This document shows, in pieces, positions 9,720 to 18,292 of a stretch of DNA of 35,134 bases. Origin of the DNA: a virus; IMG/VR virus record IMGVR_UViG_3300047359_000221, positions 1-35,134 of that record; one strand, written 5' to 3'. Position 1 is the first letter of the stretch. Each line of letters starts with the position of its first letter. The position numbers and the translations under genes were made by a program. Under the pieces are notes generated by a model, which did not search any database, was not told the DNA's origin, and saw nothing but the letters and a program-made list of their open reading frames with translations.

Positions 9720-12700
9720 TTATTTTAACTTCCAAGTAGTGCCGTCCCAATACCAACTAAGTCCGGCTGCTCCAGTGCCAGCGGTAATATAGTTCTCGTT
9801 GATAGTAATGACACCACCGACTCCACCGCCACCGGCAGTTTGATCTCCGGCTCCTGTATTATCTGCTGATCCATCTACTGATGTTAGTGGACCATCTCCA
9901 ATATCTTCACCTTCGACACTTTCGACTGTATTTTCGGGCGCCGGATATCCGCTAATAACGGGTGTGTAGTCAGTCGAGTACGGTTCAGATGTAGAAGCAG
10001 AATATTCATTATCTACTTGTGTTTTTCTAATAGTTGCAAGTATGCTTGAGTATGTTGTGTCCATATATTTATTAAGGTCTAAAGTGAGTCCGTCTCTTAT
10101 TCCGTTGAAAAACTCATCAGTGTTGCTGTCGAGGCCGACTTGATTGGCATCAGTCAGTATCCCGAGATCGGAAGTAGGATCGGCAAACGAGTCTCCTCTA
10201 CCTGCCCAGGCGCCGACAGAATATCTCTGGAGTGTGGACTCAATACTATCAAAACGATTTACTAATCCCTGTTGGACGCCGCTTCCACCGGCAGTACCTG
10301 ATGAATATGGGTCATATGTATCACTGGGCACTGAGATACCAGCAAACAGTGCTTCTGCGGCTTCGATTTTGGATACTAAGTTTGCATATGTAGGTGATGA
10401 CGCGGCATCTTCAAATGCCTGTTCGGCTTGTTGAATTTCTAGTGAACCTGCAGGGAATGTTGTTTGTGCTTCAAATAGTGCCGATTGTTTCTCAGCAATT
10501 CCTTTAGATAAAACACTTAATGTTTGTATATCTTTTGACAGTTCTTTTCTTAATGCTAATAAATCGTTAGCCGCACTTATAGCGCCTTGAGGTATTTCTC
10601 CTAATAGATTAGGTTTAGGTATAATTGAGTCTGTTCCACCTAGCACTCCATCAATTAAACTTGTAATACTTGAACGATCATATGTATTAACCGCTACGAC
10701 AGGTAGTTTGATAGTAGACCCGCCACCTGCAGTTAAAGAAGACAATGCAGATTTTAGTGCGGCTGATGCTCCAGGACTTAATGAACCTGAAAGGGCTCCG
10801 CCGGTTATATCACCAGTTAGTTGCTTTGTCATAGCACTAAATGTACTTTTAACATCTCCCAAAATACTATTACCATCAAAGACATTGGCTCCGGGATCTT
10901 CGCCTTTAAACGCCGATCTGCCAATATTACTTAATTTACTTGTAACACTGCTTAAGCCGTCTGCTATTGGATTAACTGCGTTTGGTGCATTATTTAAAAC
11001 TGCTCCTGCTAGTTTTTGTCCACCTGGCAGGTTACTTACACCTGATGCGATAGTTCCTGATATTTTTGAAGATTGTCCTTGCTGTACTTGTCGTGCCGCG
11101 GCACCTAATGTTCCTTGAACTGCTAAGGTTTCTGGTGCAACGCCAGAAGCATTTAAAGCATTTAAAGATTCACTGATTGCGGCTTTGGCTAGATCGTCAC
11201 CTGATGCGGCAATTGCGGCGATGGCTCCTGCTTGACTTGTTAGTGCACCTGTAATTCCGTCAGTAGTGGTATAAATCGTATTGCCTTCCGGGTCAGTTCT
11301 GTTAGTTCTTTGTTCAATGAAAGGAACTGTTCCGTCGCCCAATGCAGTTGCAAGACTTGGATCGATTGAATTTGAAAGTGCCAAATCTAACCCCTTTATA
11401 CCAGCACTTGCTCCGGCTACTCCGGCTGCGGCTGCGCCTGCAGTTGCTACTAAATCAACTGGAACGTTTGCGGGTAAAACAGGGAATGAACTTACAATAG
11501 AGTTAAATGATGATGCCGCCGCTCCTATATTCAAGTCTGCGCCTACGCCCGGTAGGGCAAGACCATCAACAAGACCACTAGTATTAAGTGTATCTAATGC
11601 TGATATAATACCGCCACCTGCACCTGATAAAGCAGATGCTATCATTGCTGATGACCCGCTTTTCATTTTTGATAGTACGTCTCCTTTAGCTCCAGTAGTG
11701 TAACTACTTAAATTGTGTGTGCCGGATTGGTTTACCTCATTGATTAGACCACCTACAGTCTTTACATTGTCTGCTAAATTTCCTTTGTCTGCTAATGTTG
11801 TTACTGTACCTTGTACCATTGCTCCAATACCGCCTGAAGATTCTTTACCTGATATGGCTCCTATTTCTTGTAATGCTTTTTGTCCTTTTTGTAATACTTG
11901 TACTGTAGATTTTGCCTGTGCTCCTGTAGCATTTGTAAATTGCTCTAGTGAGTTGACACCATCTTTTCCGGTAAATGCAGTTGCTGGCATAACCGCCGCT
12001 AATTTATCAGGGTTAATAAAATTCTTACCATTAATAGGATCTACTTCATCTGCTATATTACCTGCATTAAGACCAATTAAAGTATTAACCATAGTGTCTG
12101 CACCGGGTTTAAGAATACCACCTTGAGCCATTTGTGATGGTGTTTGACCAAACGTACCTACGACTGCGGTTGCTCCAGCTCCTACTACTCCGTTAGCAAC
12201 GTCTGTGATCGTTGCTTGAAGTTGTCCACCATCTCCGCCAATACCGAAATCATTAAAAGTGTCTTGTCCTATACTACCTAACATTTGTGATGTAGCATTT
12301 TTATCTAATGCATCACTAATGCCACTTACTTCACTAACTGTTGCGGCTATTGAAGGGTTTGTTTTTTTGTCTCCTCCTAAGTCTCCCGCTAACTCTGAGT
12401 TTAGTTGTTCTACACTAGCCGGTGGTTCTGCTGGAAGTGACCCTTCGGCTGTTGGATCTACTTGTACATCTGCTCCTTGATTTGCATTCATCCAAGGCAT
12501 GTGTGCAGGGGCACGTGAAGTAATACTTGGAAGTTTTGCTAGTGCGGCTGCCCATCCTTTTGAGTCATCAAATAACGTATCTGGATGCATTACAAGTTCT
12601 ATAGGCTCAACTTCATCTGGTGATAAACTAGCGGCTCCATCATTTAAGTGTATTTTTGCGCCTTCATTAAAAATTTCTGAATCAGATTTTATTCCTACTT

Positions 12701-13928
12701 GCCCGGTTGCAGCCAATGCAAATGCCGCATCTGCTTTGAATTTTAAATTTTGTAATGCATATAAACTGTAATCTTCTCCTACTCTTTGCTTAAACACCTT
12801 ATCCGTATTCATTGTGGTATTTTCAGATGCGTTTATGTTTACGTTTTTTGCACTTAAGTTAAGTGTTTCGTCTGCATGTAAGTTAAGATCACCTTGAGTA
12901 CGTAAGTTGATAGAGTTTGTACTAAAGACATCTACTGTGCCTTCTTTACCTAATTCAATATATGATTGACCATTTGAATGTAGGATAGATAACATTTGCC
13001 CGTCATCACTCATCGTTATTTGATGACCTAATGCTGTACGTAACCTAATTAATTGATCTCTACCAATGATGTCTCCATCATCCATAACAAGTGAGTGACC
13101 GCCTCGTCTTGTTACTACTCTGAACTCTTGGGCATCATCTCCTAATTTGCCTGCAATGTCTTCATCTGTTGCACCACCTATATAAACAGGACGTCCTGGA
13201 GTGCTAACACCCCAACCCACTCTACTTGATGCTTCTCTCGTTGCACTTGTGCCTATAGGACCTCTATATTTGTCTCTAAGAACACCTTGTTGTTGCATAA
13301 TAGATGCAGTATAACTATGAACCGGTTTAGCATCTTTTAAATAATTAACACTATCTGCAATACTTTTATTATTTGTATTGATGTTAGTAGTAGGTAGTCT
13401 TGTGGCGCCACCATATGATTCTGCTTCTTTTCCATTAAGAGTTACGTTGTCTGATGCCCCTATCGCAGGAATCATCGATAACGTTTCTGGTTTAGGAACT
13501 GTTCCTATATAAAATCCATAATTAGGATCACCATTAACAAATATACAAATAACTTGTGTTTCTTTATCAGGCGGTGCATTCCATTGTCCATAAGAACTAG
13601 GGTTTTGAGTATATGAACCGTATTCCCCTTCCCCGGGGGTATCTGTAACAGTGCCACCAATATCAGTTTGGCCTTCACCGAAGTTCGGACCTAGCGGCGC
13701 TGTTTGTCCTGCAAACGTTGCAAGTTTGCCTACCCATAACCAGTTGTTAGAATTATATGCATCTTTGTTATTGTTTTCAGAAGGATAAACTGCAATACGC
13801 CCTTGGTGGGTAGGATCGACAGTACTCATTACTGTACAAAGAATAGGTACTTGGATTACAGAGGCTACACCTGCGCCAGGTTGACTCTTTTTTAATTTTC
13901 CTCTGGGTTTAAAAACATCAATCGCCAT
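9720..13928 (-). CDS. gp5: Baseplate central spike/hub protein gp5, without lysozyme domain, with long Ala/Gly-rich extension
   Basis: This protein forms the membrane-piercing needle at the centre of the baseplate. Residues about 25-150 look like the gp5 OB-fold (VPILCTVMSTVDPTHQGRIA, then GDPNYGFYIGTVP). Residues about 275-430 look like the gp5/VgrG beta-helix, with RRGGHSLVMDDGD, GHQITMSDDGQ and a run of short strands such as LNLHADETLNLSAKNVNINA. Between them I see no T4 lysozyme-like segment or its catalytic Glu-Asp-Thr pattern. From about residue 500 to 1,330 the chain is rich in Ala, Gly and Ser, ending in a Gly-rich hinge and a short C-terminal segment with LSWYWDGTTW. T4 gp5 has 575 residues, this one 1,402. 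The start overlaps the previous stop as TAATG, so translation is probably coupled. The Ala/Gly-rich part is more GC-rich than its surroundings. Confidence 0.82.
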   Translation of the reverse strand: MAIDVFKPRGKLKKSQPGAGVASVIQVPILCTVMSTVDPTHQGRIAVYPSENNNKDAYNSNNWLWVGKLATFAGQTAPLGPNFGEGQTDIGGTVTDTPGEGEYGSYTQNPSSYGQWNAPPDKETQVICIFVNGDPNYGFYIGTVPKPETLSMIPAIGASDNVTLNGKEAESYGGATRLPTTNINTNNKSIADSVNYLKDAKPVHSYTASIMQQQGVLRDKYRGPIGTSATREASSRVGWGVSTPGRPVYIGGATDEDIAGKLGDDAQEFRVVTRRGGHSLVMDDGDIIGRDQLIRLRTALGHQITMSDDGQMLSILHSNGQSYIELGKEGTVDVFSTNSINLRTQGDLNLHADETLNLSAKNVNINASENTTMNTDKVFKQRVGEDYSLYALQNLKFKADAAFALAATGQVGIKSDSEIFNEGAKIHLNDGAASLSPDEVEPIELVMHPDTLFDDSKGWAAALAKLPSITSRAPAHMPWMNANQGADVQVDPTAEGSLPAEPPASVEQLNSELAGDLGGDKKTNPSIAATVSEVSGISDALDKNATSQMLGSIGQDTFNDFGIGGDGGQLQATITDVANGVVGAGATAVVGTFGQTPSQMAQGGILKPGADTMVNTLIGLNAGNIADEVDPINGKNFINPDKLAAVMPATAFTGKDGVNSLEQFTNATGAQAKSTVQVLQKGQKALQEIGAISGKESSGGIGAMVQGTVTTLADKGNLADNVKTVGGLINEVNQSGTHNLSSYTTGAKGDVLSKMKSGSSAMIASALSGAGGGIISALDTLNTSGLVDGLALPGVGADLNIGAAASSFNSIVSSFPVLPANVPVDLVATAGAAAAGVAGASAGIKGLDLALSNSIDPSLATALGDGTVPFIEQRTNRTDPEGNTIYTTTDGITGALTSQAGAIAAIAASGDDLAKAAISESLNALNASGVAPETLAVQGTLGAAARQVQQGQSSKISGTIASGVSNLPGGQKLAGAVLNNAPNAVNPIADGLSSVTSKLSNIGRSAFKGEDPGANVFDGNSILGDVKSTFSAMTKQLTGDITGGALSGSLSPGASAALKSALSSLTAGGGSTIKLPVVAVNTYDRSSITSLIDGVLGGTDSIIPKPNLLGEIPQGAISAANDLLALRKELSKDIQTLSVLSKGIAEKQSALFEAQTTFPAGSLEIQQAEQAFEDAASSPTYANLVSKIEAAEALFAGISVPSDTYDPYSSGTAGGSGVQQGLVNRFDSIESTLQRYSVGAWAGRGDSFADPTSDLGILTDANQVGLDSNTDEFFNGIRDGLTLDLNKYMDTTYSSILATIRKTQVDNEYSASTSEPYSTDYTPVISGYPAPENTVESVEGEDIGDGPLTSVDGSADNTGAGDQTAGGGGVGGVITINENYITAGTGAAGLSWYWDGTTWKLK

Positions 13929-15991
13929 TATGTCTCACCGTTTCCTTCTTCATTTTCACTTTCTCCTTCCTCTCTTGTGCCTGCTTCATCACCGGATGTT
14001 GATTCTGGTTCAGGGTCTGCGAATGTATTAATTGCACAAGACAACTCTTGTGTGAATTTTCCTTCACTAAAGGTACTATCTATAGTTATGATTTTGTAAC
14101 TTACTCCTTTAATTGTATTTTCTAACGCCGATGGATATCTAAAAAACAAAATAGATTCATTAAGATCCATTACTCCTGTTTCACCATTGTAATCGATGGC
14201 TTCTTTAAAATCAATTTCGATAAAGACTTGACCGCCGTTTGCAGTTACTCTAAATCCATCGTCTCCGTAAAATCTTTGATAAACACTATCTGTTGCCCCT
14301 CCTCGATGTTCTTGCACTAGAAAATCAGGATCTCCTAATATTTTAATTTTTGCAGTAGCATAAGAATCAGGAGAATAAAGACTTGTTACATATTCATTTT
14401 GTGATGATCTACCTCCGCCTACAGCATTTAATGCAGGCATAGATGTACTTTTGTTTGTTGCAACTGGAGTTTGTGCGGCGCCACCTGAGCCTCTACCTTT
14501 TTGATCGTTGTCTTCATTATTTAAATTTGCATTGCCTAATACTTCATTGTAAAACAAATTATCTAATTTCTGTGAGTATTCTAAAATCTCTCTGTTTTCT
14601 CCAGTCCACCAATATTCATATCTTTTATGAGGACCATAATAATCCGTCGACGGGTTTGTAACACTCGTAGTAACAATAGGTGTTTCATATTTTTCTATTC
14701 TAAATATTGTTTCGTATGCCCAATCAACTACGATACTATCCCATTTGGCTTTTTGAATAACCGGTGTTACTTTATACCAAGCAACTTTTGTATTACTGCC
14801 CGGATCTTCTTGTGGTTGTTCTCCTGTTGTTAAGTCAGGAGTGGCTTGACTTTTATAAATGGCTTTTAATGCATCATACATATAACCGCTACCTTTAAGA
14901 ATTTCATCAAAGATTTCTATGAATGTAGTGTCACCGTTAAATATTATTTTTCTATGTGCATCGTCTGGCACTGCTGTTGCGGCTTCGGCGTCTGTTGCTT
15001 GATCTATGTCTAATGCACCGCCGTCTGGGCCACACCATTTGCTTTTATCTGTATCAGTAGGCAAAATAAGTCTGGCATCTTTAATAGCATCTACACCATC
15101 TCCTATATATTCTACTGTATATACATTTGGAAATTCTGCTTCATCCTGATCAAATTTTTGCTGTTCTATGGCATTAAGTTGCGTAAATAATCCTACACCT
15201 GGTATCTCGTTGCCATCGGCATCTGTTGATCCTCCCTGCAGGGCTTGATCAAACGTTTGTCCAGAAACTGTTTTGGTTGAATCTATTCTACCTCTTTTTG
15301 TACCAAATGCTTTCCCAGGAGATAATGCTACACCTGATAATGCATATCTTGTTGCACCACCCTCAATTGAAAATTTAATACCTGTAATACTAATATCGTA
15401 ATATGTTTGAAAGATAGAATTACCATCTGCATTTGGATCTAAGACATCACCTTCAAAATCTAAGTCACCTCTTATTAAATCACCACTTGCATCATAACCT
15501 AAAAATCTAACACCTATAATAAAAAATTGTCTACTTGGATTTTCAATTTCCCCATCACCTGAATATCCTGTTTCATTATAATATGCTTGTAGTTGATCAC
15601 TGGCTCTTTTTAATTTTGTGTTAAAAGAAAATCCATATGGCTCTATGATATCGAATGATACAGAATACATATTAGTAGAAGATTGAGTGGCTGCACCATT
15701 GATTGCTTGTTTTAATTTAAAATTATCTATATAATAATCTAAATCAAAGCCAGGTGCTCTCTGAGATTCATCGTTATTGACTCCACCTGATTGTGCAATT
15801 AAATATGCACCACCGGTATTTTCTTCTCCGGATGCTTCTGCTAATGCATTAATTGATCTTCTTCCTGTTGCATTAAAAGCATCATATGCATCTGGAGTAA
15901 TCATATACAAACTTAATTGATATGTGTATGAGGATAACGCTCCAAGAGGGTTTTTTAATCTTCTGCCAGGTGCATCTGTTGGGCTAGTCAT
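13928..15991 (-). CDS. Virion structural protein in the baseplate-hub (gp27) position
   Basis: The protein has 687 residues. The N-terminal part (NPLGALSSYTYQLSLYMITPDAY, then MYSVSFDIIEPYGFSF) resembles a structural-protein family I recall from marine T4-like phages, where 'ASYTYQISL' and 'FDIIEPFG' recur. The C-terminus is strongly acidic (a run of Glu, Gly and Asp). It sits between gp53 and gp5, where a hub protein that binds gp5 would be expected; in T4 that is gp27 (391 residues). Equivalence to gp27 is an inference from position only. Start and stop both overlap neighbours as TAATG, so synthesis is probably coupled to gp53 and gp5. An alternative is a wedge or tube-associated structural protein unrelated to gp27. 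Confidence 0.7.
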   Translation of the reverse strand: MTSPTDAPGRRLKNPLGALSSYTYQLSLYMITPDAYDAFNATGRRSINALAEASGEENTGGAYLIAQSGGVNNDESQRAPGFDLDYYIDNFKLKQAINGAATQSSTNMYSVSFDIIEPYGFSFNTKLKRASDQLQAYYNETGYSGDGEIENPSRQFFIIGVRFLGYDASGDLIRGDLDFEGDVLDPNADGNSIFQTYYDISITGIKFSIEGGATRYALSGVALSPGKAFGTKRGRIDSTKTVSGQTFDQALQGGSTDADGNEIPGVGLFTQLNAIEQQKFDQDEAEFPNVYTVEYIGDGVDAIKDARLILPTDTDKSKWCGPDGGALDIDQATDAEAATAVPDDAHRKIIFNGDTTFIEIFDEILKGSGYMYDALKAIYKSQATPDLTTGEQPQEDPGSNTKVAWYKVTPVIQKAKWDSIVVDWAYETIFRIEKYETPIVTTSVTNPSTDYYGPHKRYEYWWTGENREILEYSQKLDNLFYNEVLGNANLNNEDNDQKGRGSGGAAQTPVATNKSTSMPALNAVGGGRSSQNEYVTSLYSPDSYATAKIKILGDPDFLVQEHRGGATDSVYQRFYGDDGFRVTANGGQVFIEIDFKEAIDYNGETGVMDLNESILFFRYPSALENTIKGVSYKIITIDSTFSEGKFTQELSCAINTFADPEPESTSGDEAGTREEGESENEEGNGET

Positions 15992-16308
15992 TAAATACTC
16001 AGTACTCTTTTAAGAGTATTCATAGTAGGAACAAATATTTGTGCTCCTGATTTAAAATTAAAATACGGATCAGGACCTAACAAATTAGGATTGCGAGATG
16101 CAAATACCCACCATAAACGTGAATCATTGTATAAGTGGTCCGCTAACATATCAGGTCTAAATTCATATTGCGGTGTGATAGTAAAAGATGCGTCTGACTG
16201 CAATCTAGGTATTGATGGATATGTTTCCATAAATCCTAAATATTTGCCATCAGTTATTTCTGTCCTATTATAAGGACTTGTTTTTGGATATCTATTATTT
16301 GTAGCCAT
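15991..16308 (-). CDS. gp53: Baseplate wedge protein gp53
   Basis: This is a wedge subunit of the T4-type baseplate. The 105-residue chain has the gp53 core: YEFRPDMLADHLYNDSRLWW, then ASRNPNLLGPDPYFNFKSG and a final IFVPTMNTL. The last part resembles a LysM-like segment, as in the gp53 family. T4 gp53 has 196 residues, and short versions are usual in marine T4-like phages. The ATG at 16308 is preferred over the TTG at 16314. It forms a TAATG overlap with the stop of the upstream gene, matching the next two junctions in the operon. Confidence 0.85.
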   Translation of the reverse strand: MATNNRYPKTSPYNRTEITDGKYLGFMETYPSIPRLQSDASFTITPQYEFRPDMLADHLYNDSRLWWVFASRNPNLLGPDPYFNFKSGAQIFVPTMNTLKRVLSI

Positions 16309-17066
16309 TACCAAACACCCGGTTTGTTATTTTGTGAGCCACGCAACAACTTGCCTGTTGCATACTCTTTGACACTAAAGTCATTACTAATCGTATTTCT
16401 ACTAACAACGGGTACGCATGTAAGTGTTATTGTAATTTTTGTTGGCACATATGTAATTGCCTGATCTGCTGTATCTACAAATGTTGCTGGTGGCCTATTG
16501 CCTCCTGGTTGCAGTTGACCGCCTATTAAATTAAGATTAGATGTTGAAGAGCCATCATCAGTATTCGTTGCTCTAATATAGTCAACATTATTAGGCAAGT
16601 TATAAGAAAAGTTTGTAATAACGACAGGATGATTGTCTAATTGAAATGCGCCCAATCCAAAAAAGAACCCTAGTGGGGGAGGTGTACCATTTGTTGGGTT
16701 TTCATCTTGTCCATAAAACATTTTAGTCATTGCTTTAAAAAAATGAATCGATGCTAATAAGTAGTTTGCTTCAAAAGTGTCTTGTGCTGTAAAGTCCGCA
16801 GTTATATTTACTTGTTCTACTGCACTGTTCATATACTGTTGAATTCTGTAGTTTGTGTGAGTTGGCAATACACCATCATAATTTGCTATATATGAGGTAT
16901 TAATTGTAGGTGTATACGGAAAAACAACTCCGTCTGTTTTTACTAGAGGAGCCATGATGCCGGCCGGATCAGCCTTATACAAGTAATTAGCCGTTGATGC
17001 CAACGACATACGAACTCTCCAGTCTGCAAGCCTTACATCATCAGTTTGTGGGGCAGGATCTGTCAT
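16308..17066 (-). CDS. Tail-tube cap/initiator-like baseplate protein (gp48/gp54 type)
   Basis: First gene of the baseplate operon, 252 residues. The start is taken at ATG 17066 (MTDPAPQTDDVRLADWRVRM) rather than the TTG at 17081, because GGAG lies nine bases before this ATG. The protein contains NYRIQQYMNSAVEQVNITAD and FSYNLPNNVDYIRA, which fit a tube-like beta-barrel protein sitting at the tube/baseplate junction. T4 gp48 (364) and gp54 (320 residues) cap the baseplate and start the tube. I cannot tell which of the two this corresponds to, and the assignment rests on style and operon position. A GATAAATA late-type element lies about 65 bases upstream. Confidence 0.6.
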   Translation of the reverse strand: MTDPAPQTDDVRLADWRVRMSLASTANYLYKADPAGIMAPLVKTDGVVFPYTPTINTSYIANYDGVLPTHTNYRIQQYMNSAVEQVNITADFTAQDTFEANYLLASIHFFKAMTKMFYGQDENPTNGTPPPLGFFFGLGAFQLDNHPVVITNFSYNLPNNVDYIRATNTDDGSSTSNLNLIGGQLQPGGNRPPATFVDTADQAITYVPTKITITLTCVPVVSRNTISNDFSVKEYATGKLLRGSQNNKPGVW

Positions 17067-17106
17067 ATACACTTTCTCCAAATATTTCCTAAGACTTACC
17101 TATTTG

Positions 17107-17114
17107 TATAAATA
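17107..17114 (+). promoter_or_regulatory. Late-type box TATAAATA facing gp55
   Basis: A perfect TATAAATA on the plus strand lies 137 bases before the gp55 start, in the divergent region. If used, it would let the late sigma factor transcribe its own gene late in infection. Only the octamer supports it. Confidence 0.35.
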
Positions 17115-17130
17115 GTAATCTTACATGATA

Positions 17131-17138
17131 TATTTATC
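17131..17138 (-). promoter_or_regulatory. Late-type box GATAAATA heading the baseplate operon
   Basis: The minus strand reads GATAAATA here, the same variant found before gp6. Initiation about six bases further on would leave a leader of roughly 60 bases before the tube-cap gene, a normal arrangement for a late operon. Confidence 0.5.
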
Positions 17139-17172
17139 TATTGCAAAAACCACTAAATTTTACCCGTTCGAC

Positions 17173-17201
17173 TTGCATTTGGTTAACAAGTCTTGTAGAA
17201 T
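17173..17201 (+). promoter_or_regulatory. Host-type promoter for gp55
   Basis: TTGCAT (17173-17178) and TAGAAT (17196-17201) are separated by 17 bases, with initiation expected near 17208 and a leader of about 44 bases. An overlapping alternative is TTAACA (17183-17188) with a TATATC box 16 bases later. GAGGA at 17241-17245 is the ribosome site of gp55. Confidence 0.5.
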
Positions 17202-17251
17202 AGATATATCGACTCCATACTTGTCGAACTAATTAAACTAGAGGATTATTA

Positions 17252-18205
17252 ATGCCAACACCGCGAAAAACAACAAATTATCTTAATAACAAAGACATTC
17301 TTAAAGAAATCCACAAAAGCAAAACATCTTACTGCTACTTTACAAAGAAAGATTATCATCAGTTTGATTTAATTACTGACCTTGATCTTGCTACTGAAGG
17401 ACAAAGTGGTATAGAAAAGAGTCTAGCATGGGCAGTTAAGCCTGAGCAGATTCAACAAGCAAAAGAAAACAAAGCCGCTCGTCTATCAGCAGAGCAAGGC
17501 TTGACCGGTAAGAACAAAATTGACCCAGCAACTATTGAGACTGACGGTTTAATGTTTAGGGTTATGACTTGGGATCACATTCCTGTTGCTCAAAAACAAC
17601 CTAGAAAAGTTACTAAGAAAAAGAAAGCAGTTGACATTATTGATTTTGAAGATGATCTAAGTGCAAACAAAGATTTGTTTGCCGATATAGAAGACAAGAA
17701 AACAAAGAAAGAAGTTGAAGACTTGGTTCATGTAAAAGTTAACTTCCCTCCTTTTCAGCATTTTAGATTAGATGCTGAAACAATGTCTACTCATTTAGTT
17801 GGCAAGTCACATTGGAAAGGTGGATTGAAGACTGGTAAATTTACTGCGACAGATGGTAACCTCACAGATAAGTTAGCACGTATGTATATTATGCTATGTG
17901 AAAAGTATGCTATGAAGTTTAACTGGCGCGGATATACTTACAATGACGAAATGAGACAAAGTGCTATACTTCAGTTGACTTACGTAGGCTTAAGATTCAA
18001 TGAAGCCAAATCAGCAAATCCATTCGCATATTATACTGCGGCAATTACAAATAGTTTCTGTAGAGTTCTTAACTCTGAAAAACGTAATCAAAATATCAGA
18101 GATGATATTTTAGAAATGAACGGGTTGAATCCTTCATTCACTAGACAGATGAAAGACTACAACGGTTTAGGTTACGAAAAGAAAGCAGAAGCATACTCTG
18201 AGTAA
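17252..18205 (+). CDS. gp55: Late-transcription sigma factor gp55, with a large internal insertion
   Basis: This is a phage sigma-70-family factor that directs host RNA polymerase to late promoters. The N-terminus (TNYLNNKDILKEI) matches the start of T4 gp55 (YNYVNNKELLQAI). The sigma region-2-like core lies at residues about 207-285, with YAMKFNWRGYTYNDEMRQSA, then LRFNEAKSANPFAYYTAAIT and FCRVLNSEKRNQNIRDD. T4 gp55 has 185 residues, this one 317. The excess is about 150 residues at 20-195, starting KSKTSYCYFTKKDYHQFDLI, passing through a lysine-rich and then acidic stretch (KKKKAVDIIDFEDDLSANKD). The C-terminus ends AEAYSE and lacks the hydrophobic clamp-binding tail of T4 gp55 (SLDFLYEANDLE). 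It has its own host-type promoter and a ribosome site GAGGA six bases before the ATG. The late boxes in this window are its expected targets. Confidence 0.85.
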   Translation: MPTPRKTTNYLNNKDILKEIHKSKTSYCYFTKKDYHQFDLITDLDLATEGQSGIEKSLAWAVKPEQIQQAKENKAARLSAEQGLTGKNKIDPATIETDGLMFRVMTWDHIPVAQKQPRKVTKKKKAVDIIDFEDDLSANKDLFADIEDKKTKKEVEDLVHVKVNFPPFQHFRLDAETMSTHLVGKSHWKGGLKTGKFTATDGNLTDKLARMYIMLCEKYAMKFNWRGYTYNDEMRQSAILQLTYVGLRFNEAKSANPFAYYTAAITNSFCRVLNSEKRNQNIRDDILEMNGLNPSFTRQMKDYNGLGYEKKAEAYSE

Positions 18206-18213
18206 CATTTTCG

Positions 18214-18246
18214 GGCAAACAAGGCATCCAAATGTCTTGCTTTGCC
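18214..18246 (+). terminator. Hairpin after gp55, overlapping the gp47 promoter
   Basis: GGCAAA-CAAG-GCAT pairs with ATGT-CTTG-(C)-TTTGCC around a CCAA loop, giving about 14 base pairs with one bulge and one G-T pair. It starts nine bases after the gp55 stop. The U-tract that follows is poor (TACCTTTATC), so it may be a weak terminator or an mRNA 3' end. The -35 box of the gp47 promoter lies in its 3' arm. Confidence 0.5.
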
Positions 18247-18265
18247 TACCTTTATCATGTATACT
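18237..18265 (+). promoter_or_regulatory. Host-type promoter for the gp47-gp46 operon
   Basis: TTGCTT (18237-18242), a 17-base spacer and TATACT (18260-18265) lie 28 bases before the gp47 start. The same TATACT -10 box recurs in the candidate promoter at 22711. Confidence 0.6.
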
Positions 18266-18292
18266 AGTCATTGAATACTGGGAAAACTAATT

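Noticed and set aside
10144-12771. Several plus-strand open frames opposite gp5
   Set aside because: They mirror the Ala/Gly/Ser-rich part of gp5, whose complement rarely has stops. They are Pro/Ala/Ser-rich with no family likeness and no consistent ribosome sites.
9720-13928. A T4-type lysozyme domain in gp5
   Set aside because: The segment between the OB-fold and the beta-helix is only about 120 residues and lacks the Glu-Asp-Thr catalytic arrangement.
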